Shown one piece after another: positions 25,896 to 33,403 of a stretch of 33,403 bases of DNA; position 1 is the stretch's first letter, and each line of letters starts with the position of its first letter. The translations under genes were made by a program, and so were the position numbers. The DNA lies in assembly GCA_023150345.1 (NCBI GenBank), contig JAKLLB010000046.1, forward strand, positions 1-33,403, given 5' to 3'. Under the pieces are notes generated by a model. It did no database searches, was not told where the DNA came from, and worked only from the letters and a program-made list of their open reading frames with translations. This DNA comes from Aquabacterium sp. (GTDB lineage Bacteria; Pseudomonadota; Gammaproteobacteria; Burkholderiales; Burkholderiaceae_C).

Positions 25896-27326
25896 GTGTC
25901 CGACCCCAACGGGCTGACATGGGCAGCCACCCTCGTGTCGCTGGCGGTCGCTATCCCCACAGCGGGGCACGCGGTCATCTACAAGCGTGACCCTCGATCG
26001 GCCACGCTGTGGGTGCTGCTGATCGCGCTGTTGCCGCTGGGCGGTTCGCTGCTGTATGGGCTGTTCGGCATCAACCGTTACCAGCGGCGGGCGCGGCGGC
26101 TGTTTCCGGGGGCAGATCCTGCTGTTCGGCAGGACCTCGCGCCTACGATGCCCCAGGCCGTATCGGCGCCGTTTGCCGGCCTGGCGCACCTGGTGGGACG
26201 TGCCACCGGCCAGTCGCTGACCAGCAGCAACCGCATCGAGCCGCTCGTCGATGGCGAGCAGGCCTACCCGGCCATGCTCGCTGCCATCGAGTCGGCGCGG
26301 CACAGCGTCGCGCTGGCTTCGTACATCTTCGACAGCCAAGGCATCGGGGCGCAGTTCGTCGATGCGCTGCGCCGGGCTCATGAGCGCGGCGTGCAAGTGC
26401 GGGTGCTGATCGACGACGTCTATGCCCGCTGGAGGCCCCGCAGCGCCTACCGCGCCTTGCAACGCGCCGGCGTTCCGGCGGCGACGTTCAACCCGACGTT
26501 GATTCCCGCGCGCCTGCATGCCGCGCATCTGCGCAATCACCGCAAGCTGCTGGTGATCGATGGCGAGACGGGTTTCACCGGCGGCATGAACATCTTCAGC
26601 CCGTATTAGCGGCCCGATGCGCCGGAGCAGGCCTGTCACGATTTGCACTTTCGTCTGCGCGGGCCGGTGGTTGCGCATCTGATGCGGTGCTTCACCGATG
26701 ATTGGTGCGATACCACGGGCGAGCGGCTCAGCAAGGGTTTCTGGGGCGAACCGCCCGCAACGGCTGATGAGCAAGGAACCTCTTGGGCGCGCGGCATCGA
26801 GGCCGGTCCCGATGAGGCCCTGGACAGGATGCGCTGGACCTTCATGGGCGCTTTGAGCGCGGCGAAGCATTCGGTGCGCATCTGGACACCTTACTTCGTG
26901 CCCGATCAGCCGATGATCGCGGCGCTGAGCACGGCCGCGTTGCGCGGCGTGCGCGTCGAGGTGCTGACTCCCGCAAACGGCGACCATCCCACGGTGCAAT
27001 GGGCCGCGCGCGCCCACTACTGGCAGGTGCTGGAGCACGGTGTACGCATCTTCGAACGGCCTGGCCCGTTTGACCACAGCAAGCTGATGCTGATAGACGG
27101 CCAGTGGTGCTGCCTGGGTTCGGCCAATTGGGATGCGCGCAGCCTGCGCCTCAACTTCGAGTTCAATGTGGAGGTGTACGACACCGCGCTGTCTACGCGG
27201 CTGGAATCCCTTTTTGATGCCGCCCGTGATGCATCGAACGAGATGTCGGCCATGGCGTTACGCGCCCGCCCGCTGGCCATCCGCTTGCGCGACGGGGTGG
27301 CCCGTCTGTTCACCCCCATTCTCTAG
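25896..27326 (+). pseudogene. Phospholipase D / cardiolipin synthase with in-frame TAG
   Basis: Would make cardiolipin from two phosphatidylglycerols in the inner membrane. GGGGAGG at 25883-25889 points to a GTG start at 25896. Two N-terminal membrane helices (LTWAATLVSLAVAIPTAG and TLWVLLIALLPLGGSLLYGL) lead to two HKD motifs, HRKLLVID (H215-D222) and HSKLMLID in the second half. A single TAG at 26607-26609 (codon 238) breaks the frame between them, after NIFSPY. The same frame continues with a clearly homologous second half from 26610 to the normal stop at 27326. Read through, the product is 476 residues, the normal size. No frameshift is involved, so this is one base substitution, a sequencing error, or a suppressed amber codon. 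It follows clpK by 17 bases. Confidence 0.9.
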
Positions 27327-27353
27327 CGACACGACTTGCGAGGAACATTGCCC

Positions 27354-29234
27354 ATGGAAAAGAAAGATCAATGGAACATTGGCTACTGGATCGTCGCCGG
27401 CCTGTTGCTGCTGACGCTGCAGAACTACTGGCAGGCGGCCAAGACTGTCGAGCCCGTGCCCTACAGCGAATTCGAGAAGGCGCTGGCCGAGGGGCGCCTC
27501 GCCGAAGTGCTGGTGTCGGACCGCACGGTCACCGGGCGCCTGAAGTCGCCGGACAGCCGGGGCAAGACCACCATCGTGGCCACCCGCGTCGAACCCGACC
27601 TGGCCGAGCAGCTGTCGAAATACGATGTGTCCTACGCGCGAGTGGTGGAAAGCACCTGGCTGCGTGATGTGCTCTCCTGGATTCTGCCGGCCGTGGCTTT
27701 CTTCGGCGTCTGGTTCTTCCTGTTCCGCCGCTTCGCCGAGAAGCAGGGCATCGGTGGTTTCATGAGCATCGGCAAGAGTCGCGCCAAGGTGTTCATGGAG
27801 AAGAACACGGGCGTCACCTTCGCCGATGTCGCGGGCGTCGATGAAGCCAAGGCCGAACTGGTCGAGATCGTCGACTTCCTGAAGCACCCGCAGGACTACG
27901 GTCGTCTCGGGGCGCGCATCCCGAAAGGTGTGCTGCTGGTGGGGCCGCCCGGCACCGGCAAGACACTGCTCGCCAAAGCCGTCGCGGGCGAAGCTGGGGT
28001 GCCATTCTTTTCCATCTCCGGCTCGGAGTTCGTCGAGATGTTCGTCGGCGTGGGGGCGGCGCGCGTGCGCGACCTGTTCGAGCAGGCCCGCGCGCAGGCG
28101 CCGGCCATCATCTTCATCGACGAACTCGACGCGCTGGGCCGTGCGCGCGGCGTAGGAGGCCCCATCGGCGGCCACGACGAGCGCGAGCAAACTCTCAACC
28201 AGCTCCTGACCGAGATGGATGGTTTCGACAGTTCAGTGGGGCTCATCATTCTCGCCGCCACCAACCGGCCTGAAATTCTCGATCAGGCGCTTTTGCGCGC
28301 CGGTCGCTTCGACCGCCAGGTGCTGGTGGACCGTCCCGATAAGAAAGGCCGTCTCGATATCCTGAAGGTGCACGTCAAGAAGGTTACCCTGGCCAGTGAT
28401 GTCGATCTCGAACAAGTCGCGGCGTTGACGACCGGCTTTTCGGGTGCAGACCTCGCGAACCTGGTCAACGAGGCCGCGCTGGCCGCGACCCGGCGCAAAG
28501 CGTCCGCCGTGGAGTTGCAGGATTTCACCGCCGCCATCGAGCGCATCGTGGCGGGCCTGGAGAAGAAGAACCGAGTGCTCAATCCCAAGGAGCGGGAAAC
28601 CGTGGCCTATCACGAGATGGGCCATGCGCTGGTGGCGCTGGCGCTGCCCGGCACCGACCCCGTGCACAAGATCTCGATCATCCCGCGCGGCATCGGCGCG
28701 CTGGGCTACACGCTGCAACGCCCCACCGAAGACCGCTTCCTGATGACGCGCGCCGATCTGGAACACAAGATCGCCGTGCTGCTGGGCGGTCGTGCGGCCG
28801 AGAAGCTCGTGTTCGGCGAGCTGTCCACCGGGGCTGCCGATGACCTCGCACGGGCCACCGACATTGCCCGCGACATGATCACCCGCTTTGGCATGGACGA
28901 GGGACTCGGCTACATCGCGTTTGAGGCGCAGCGGCCGCGTTTTCTCGACGTCCCCGAGCTGGCCCAAGGTGGTTGCCGGGTGGCGGAATCCACCCAGGCG
29001 CGCATCGATCAGGCGATCCGCGACATCGTGATGGGCGTGTTCGAGCGCGCCTACCGGATTCTCGATACCAACCGCGCGGTGCTGGAGCGCTGCGCGCGCG
29101 AACTGCTGGCGCGGGAAACCCTGGACGAAAACGACATCCGTCAGCTGACCCAGGGGCTGAAGTCCGAATCCCGCGAGTCGGCGCCCCCCCAGTCCGAAAC
29201 CTCACTCTCTACATCCCAAGGGGCCACACCATGA
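27354..29234 (+). CDS. ftsH: FtsH-type membrane AAA+ zinc metalloprotease
   Basis: A 626-residue inner-membrane protease that extracts and degrades membrane and soluble proteins. It has an N-terminal membrane helix (9-26), a short periplasmic domain, a second helix (about 107-125), an AAA domain with Walker A GPPGTGKT (197-204), Walker [10 protein letters not shown] (252-260) and a second region of homology at [20 protein letters not shown], then an M41 peptidase domain with the zinc motif HEMGH (420-424; chromosomal FtsH usually reads HEAGH). It is the island copy, likely additional to a housekeeping ftsH. GAGGA upstream supports the ATG at 27354, 27 bases after the cardiolipin synthase stop. 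Its stop overlaps the thioredoxin start (ATGA). Confidence 0.96.
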   Translation: MEKKDQWNIGYWIVAGLLLLTLQNYWQAAKTVEPVPYSEFEKALAEGRLAEVLVSDRTVTGRLKSPDSRGKTTIVATRVEPDLAEQLSKYDVSYARVVESTWLRDVLSWILPAVAFFGVWFFLFRRFAEKQGIGGFMSIGKSRAKVFMEKNTGVTFADVAGVDEAKAELVEIVDFLKHPQDYGRLGARIPKGVLLVGPPGTGKTLLAKAVAGEAGVPFFSISGSEFVEMFVGVGAARVRDLFEQARAQAPAIIFIDELDALGRARGVGGPIGGHDEREQTLNQLLTEMDGFDSSVGLIILAATNRPEILDQALLRAGRFDRQVLVDRPDKKGRLDILKVHVKKVTLASDVDLEQVAALTTGFSGADLANLVNEAALAATRRKASAVELQDFTAAIERIVAGLEKKNRVLNPKERETVAYHEMGHALVALALPGTDPVHKISIIPRGIGALGYTLQRPTEDRFLMTRADLEHKIAVLLGGRAAEKLVFGELSTGAADDLARATDIARDMITRFGMDEGLGYIAFEAQRPRFLDVPELAQGGCRVAESTQARIDQAIRDIVMGVFERAYRILDTNRAVLERCARELLARETLDENDIRQLTQGLKSESRESAPPQSETSLSTSQGATP

Positions 29235-29671
29235 GCGAACACCTTCACATCGTCTGCCCGCATTGCCAGTCCATCAACCGTGTGCCGGCCGCCAAGCTCG
29301 CGGATCAACCTAACTGTGGCCGCTGCCAGCAGCCCTTGTTCACGGGCGAGCCCATCGAGTTGACCACGGCGACATTCGGGCGCCACGTGGAGCGCAGCGA
29401 TCTTCCTTTGCTTGTCGATTTCTGGGCGCCGTGGTGCGGGCCTTGCAAGATGATGGCACCGCAGTTTCAGCAAGCGGCGCGCCAGCTCGAACCCAGTATC
29501 AGGCTGGCGAAGGTGAACACCGAGGCTGAGCCCCACCTGGCCGCGCAGTTCGGTATCCGCAGCATTCCGACGCTGGCCCTGTTCCAAGGTGGGCGGGAGA
29601 TTGGGCGTCAGGCGGGCGCCATGGGCGCGCAGGACATCGTGCGCTGGGCGACGGCGCAGGTTGGGCGCTGA
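29231..29671 (+). CDS. trxC: Thioredoxin 2 (TrxC type)
   Basis: A 146-residue cytoplasmic thioredoxin with the N-terminal zinc-binding extension typical of TrxC: two CxxC pairs, C9/C12 in VCPHC and C29/C32 in CGRC. The thioredoxin domain follows with active site WCGPC (C69, C72), [10 protein letters not shown] before it and the cis-proline in [10 protein letters not shown]. It reduces cytoplasmic disulfides under oxidative stress. The start overlaps the ftsH stop as ATGA, indicating coupled translation. It corresponds to the trx gene of longer forms of the island. Confidence 0.95.
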   Translation: MSEHLHIVCPHCQSINRVPAAKLADQPNCGRCQQPLFTGEPIELTTATFGRHVERSDLPLLVDFWAPWCGPCKMMAPQFQQAARQLEPSIRLAKVNTEAEPHLAAQFGIRSIPTLALFQGGREIGRQAGAMGAQDIVRWATAQVGR

Positions 29672-29674
29672 TCG

Positions 29675-29917
29675 ATGCTGGGCCTGCTGAGCGTCACGCT
29701 GATATTGCTAGCGGGGTGCAGTGTGGCGGCCGTGATGCCGGCTGCGTTCGGAGTGCCCACCTTGCTGGGTTATCAGCAGTCCTTTGCCGCAGCCCTTGGG
29801 CTGACGGACCAGGCAATGTCGGCGCTGGACATGCCGGCCGAGATAGTCGAACGAAGCATCAGTGCAATGCGCCATCGTCCCGTCAGCGGCAATTTCGCAG
29901 GGAGTCCATCTTCATGA
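29675..29917 (+). CDS. Small putative lipoprotein
   Basis: An 80-residue protein with a short hydrophobic signal and a lipobox LLAGC (cysteine near residue 15), so it is probably lipid-anchored at the inner or outer membrane. The remaining 65 residues have no motif I recognise. It starts three bases after the thioredoxin stop, and its stop overlaps psiE as ATGA, so it is translated as part of the operon. No strong ribosome site is seen at 29675. Coupling to both neighbours argues it is real. Confidence 0.6.
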   Translation: MLGLLSVTLILLAGCSVAAVMPAAFGVPTLLGYQQSFAAALGLTDQAMSALDMPAEIVERSISAMRHRPVSGNFAGSPSS

Positions 29918-30411
29918 AATCAACACGCCTCAACCCATTTCAGGTCTTGCGTGACCAGTGGGCCATCATGAGTTTTTACGAGCGCTTTGAGTGGGTCATC
30001 GCGCTCGTGCTGTCGGCGGTGATTGCCGTCATCATCGTGGTGTCGCTTCTCCAGCTCATCTCTATCGTATTCACGCTGCTGGTCCTCGATGCCTTCAATC
30101 CCCTGGACCACAAGGTGTTCCAGAGCGTGTTCGGCATGATCATGACACTTTTGATTGCGATGGAGTTCAAGCATTCCATCGTGCGCGTGGCGCTGCGTCG
30201 GGACAGCATCATCCAGGTCAAGACCGTGATCCTCATCGGCCTGATCGCGCTGGCACGCAAGTTCGTGGTCCTCGACCCCGACACGAGTCCCGCCAAAATC
30301 GCCGCGCTGGCAGGCGCCACACTTGCGCTTGGTACCACTTACTGGCTGCTGCGCGATCGCGACGACCGCGTCGCCGAGAGATCTGGGCATGAATCGTCAT
30401 CATCCCAGTGA
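29914..30411 (+). CDS. psiE: PsiE-family inner-membrane protein
   Basis: A 165-residue protein of the phosphate-starvation-inducible E family with four hydrophobic segments: about residues 28-58, 68-88, 102-120 and 130-147. The family pattern is visible in FNPLDHKVFQSVFGMIMTLLIAMEFKHSI and in the VLIGLIALARKFVVLD stretch. Biochemical function is unknown; it is a standard member of this stress island. The ATG at 29914 overlaps the upstream stop. htpX begins inside its 3' end, at 30389, so the two overlap by 23 bases. Confidence 0.93.
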   Translation: MKSTRLNPFQVLRDQWAIMSFYERFEWVIALVLSAVIAVIIVVSLLQLISIVFTLLVLDAFNPLDHKVFQSVFGMIMTLLIAMEFKHSIVRVALRRDSIIQVKTVILIGLIALARKFVVLDPDTSPAKIAALAGATLALGTTYWLLRDRDDRVAERSGHESSSSQ

Positions 30412-31354
30412 CCTGCGCGCTGCGTGGTTGCAACATCGCTGGCTCAACCGCCTGCAGACCGGGCTGCTGGCCCTGACCCTGGTCGGGATCGCGTCCGCTG
30501 CGGGGAGCCTGCTGTTCGGCGAAGGCGGCTCTTGGCTCGCGCTGTCTGCAGTTGCAGGCGCGCTGCTGCTGGAGCCGGCAGCAGCGTCGGCGCTGACCCT
30601 GCGCCTGTATCGCGCACGGGCACTGCACCCGCACGAAGCCCCCGAGATTTGGGCCATGTTGCGCGAACTGTCCGCCCGTGCCGGTTTGTCCGCCACGCCG
30701 GTGCCGCACTACGTGCCCAGTGCCGTCGTCAACGCCTTCGCTATCGGCTCGAAGCAGCATGCATCGATCGCCCTCACCGATGGCCTGCTGCGCAACCTGA
30801 GTTCGCGCGAACTGGCGGGTGTGCTCGCGCACGAGGTCGCGCACATCGCCACTGAGGATCTGCGTGTCATGGGGCCGGCGGATTCCGTCAGTCGCCTCAC
30901 GAGCCTGCTGGCGATGGTCGGATAGATCACTATTGTGTTCAGCTTGCCCGCACTGCTGGCCGGCGCGGTGGCGGTCAATTGGCCTGGACTGCTTCTGCTG
31001 GCCGCCTCGCCCCAGCTGGCCCTGCTCGCACAGCTCGGCTTGTCTCGCGTGCGTGAGTTCGACGCTGACCGCCACGCTGCGGAACTGACTGGCGACCCGC
31101 AGGGGCTTGCGTCCGCGCTGGCGAAAATCGAGCGGGTCAGCCGCTCCTGGCGCGCCTGGTTGTGGCCGGGATGGGGCAATCCCGAACCCTCCTGGTTGCG
31201 CACGCATCCGGCCACGCAAGAACGCATCTCACGCCTACTGACGTTGGCGCCTGGGCCAGCATCAGCGTTGCCACTCCACGCGCCCCATTTCTTGCCGGAA
31301 TCCGCTTTGACGCCGCGCCCACCGCGCTGGCGCCCGAGCGGGCTGTGGCGCTGA
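30389..31354 (+). pseudogene. htpX: HtpX-like M48 membrane metalloprotease with in-frame TAG
   Basis: A zinc metalloprotease family that degrades damaged membrane proteins. The first half has two hydrophobic stretches (about 22-43 and 48-70) and the zinc motif HEVAH (148-152). A TAG at 30923-30925 (codon 179) stops it after TSLLAMVG. The frame continues with ITIVFSLPALLAGAVAV, the third zinc ligand region in VREFDADR, and RTHPATQERI to the stop at 31354. The full frame is 321 residues, normal for this subfamily. A glutamine is plausible at the break (CAG to TAG), which would be a single C-to-T change. A GTG at 30935 could restart the second half, but that part lacks the HExxH. Confidence 0.9.
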
Positions 31355-31378
31355 TTGCCTATCAACAGGAGACTTCTC

Positions 31379-32530
<1,152 letters not shown>

Positions 32531-32548
32531 TTCAGTTGAATCTCTGGT

Positions 32549-33000
32549 TCATGCGGCGTTGAGCAGCCAAGCGGCTTCAGCCTCACGCCGTGTGACCAGT
32601 CCCGGCAGTACTTTTCCACCGCTATAGACCCATCGCCGCAGTTCCTGCCCAGCAGAAGACCAGTCCCGCTGGTTAATGCGCCGTCGCAGCGTCGACGTCT
32701 GCAACCGCCCCGCGCCAAGGTTGAACGTGAAGTCAACGATGGCCGCGAGCCGCGCCTCCGGCTCAGTGGCCAGTACCGGGCAGTAGCGCAGCGTCGCCGT
32801 CAGTGCCGTCTGCAGATCGCGCGCCAGATAGACCTCGGCTTCTGCCTCCGTGATCGGCGGATGCTTGGGGTCGCAGAGATGGCCGTACCCAATCGTCCAG
32901 AACCCTGCCGGGCAGATGTAGGGGACGGCAGTGATCTCGATTCCGCGTTTCACCTTACGCTCGAATCCCTCAAAGCGCTTGGCCAGCTCGATAGCTCTCG
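32549..33000 (-). pseudogene. Phage-type lysozyme (GH24), 5' end lost
   Basis: The frame reads AIELAKRFEGFERK near 32960-32995, then CPAGFWTIGYGHLCDP and FTFNLGAGRLQ, ending in AWLLNAA. This is the GH24 endolysin pattern with the catalytic Glu in RFEGF, the T-IGYGH loop and the helical C-lobe. The homology starts at about 33000 with no start codon there; the first formal start inside it is a GTG at 32953, which would omit the catalytic Glu. Upstream of 33000 the sequence is the N-terminal part of traG in another frame. So the gene was probably cut by recombination. It is convergent with degP. Confidence 0.75.
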
Positions 33001-33350
33001 AACAGGCCCGTGAGCGTGTGCCCGACCGTGCTGGTGACGCTGCCGAGGAAGGCCACGCCGAAGGGGACGTTGGCCACCACCTTTACGGCGGATCCGCCGG
33101 TCTTGTCGACTACGCCCACGGTCACCCGCGGCACGATGAGGACGGAGAACACCAGCAGCACCGTGGCCAGCCACTTCCAGCCCTGCAGCTTCTCGGGCGC
33201 GAAGGCGTAGGCCACCAGGGCCGCGATGAACCCGCAGAAGGCCACGGCGGCGACGGCCGCCATGTAGTCGCCGGAGCCGTGGATGGCTGCCGCAGCGTTG
33301 AAGATGCCGAACAGGCTGTCGGCGTTCTGGTAGGCGTAGATCTCCCACAT
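32970..33350 (-). pseudogene. traG: ICE-type TraG, N-terminal fragment
   Basis: The first 120 or so residues match the N-terminal domain of TraG from SPI-7/ICEclc-like conjugative elements, a mating-pair stabilisation inner-membrane protein: MWEIYAYQNADSLFGIFNA, a membrane helix in AAVAAVAFCGFIAALVAYAF, APEKLQGWKW, and a second helix with VLLVFSVLIVPRVTVGVVDKTGG. The complete protein is much longer (hundreds of residues). It ends here at 32970 with a tail (SYRAGQAL) that is out of family and lies in the lysozyme sequence. A GGAG upstream supports the ATG at 33350. It shows that a conjugative element's transfer region was joined to the island's right edge. Confidence 0.82.
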
Positions 33351-33403
33351 GCGTCGCTCCAGGGGGAGCGTGGATCCTGAAGCGATGTGACGATGGCGTC
33401 GGC

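Noticed and set aside
32549-32953. Functional lysozyme starting at the GTG at 32953
   Set aside because: This start would drop the catalytic glutamate in the RFEGF segment just upstream, so the annotated frame is a remnant rather than an active enzyme.

Overview
The window is high-GC DNA from a betaproteobacterium, most likely in the order Burkholderiales (Comamonadaceae-like). This judgement rests on codon and GC usage, the glnS type and the mix of redox genes; no rRNA is present to fix it. Chromosome-like genes lie on the left. A heat- and proteotoxic-stress island and the edge of a conjugative element lie on the right, and insertion sequences separate the two parts.

1-3421: a PEP mutase/isocitrate lyase-family gene and glnS, both on the minus strand.

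3491-18456: an AraC-type regulator followed by fourteen plus-strand genes that overlap or are closely spaced. The regulator has exactly two cysteines, at places resembling the redox cysteines of the reactive-chlorine sensor RclR. The genes behind it are msrA, a CxxC redoxin, selO, a redoxin-MsrB fusion, an alpha/beta hydrolase-OsmC fusion, a DUF427 gene, an RclA-like flavin disulfide reductase, a YuiH-type molybdoenzyme, a ferredoxin-reductase-like gene, egtB, egtD, a GreA-like C-terminal-domain gene, a MOSC gene and a ZntB/CorA-like transporter. Read as one unit, this is a regulated oxidant-defence superoperon: methionine sulfoxide repair, peroxide and thiol chemistry, ergothioneine synthesis and molybdenum chemistry. 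An IS1634-family element (11870-13838) sits inside the ferredoxin-reductase-like gene. Its 6-bp target duplication is intact, and removing it restores an uninterrupted reading frame.

18579-21937: a uracil-DNA glycosylase-family gene, a small ribbon-helix-helix-like gene, an IS5-family element with its right part missing, and a complete IS3-family element abutting the break.

21938-32530: a compact form of the transmissible locus of stress tolerance (also called LHR or TLPQC). Gene order is an excisionase-type HTH gene, hsp20, clpK, a phospholipase D/cardiolipin synthase, ftsH, a thioredoxin-2 gene, a small lipoprotein, psiE, htpX and a degP/degS-like protease. Two genes, the cardiolipin synthase and htpX, each carry one in-frame TAG codon. 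yfdX, hdeD and kefB, found in longer versions, are absent.

32549-33350: a phage-type lysozyme that has lost its normal start is joined head-on to the first 120 or so codons of an ICE-type traG. This marks a recombination edge with a conjugative element.
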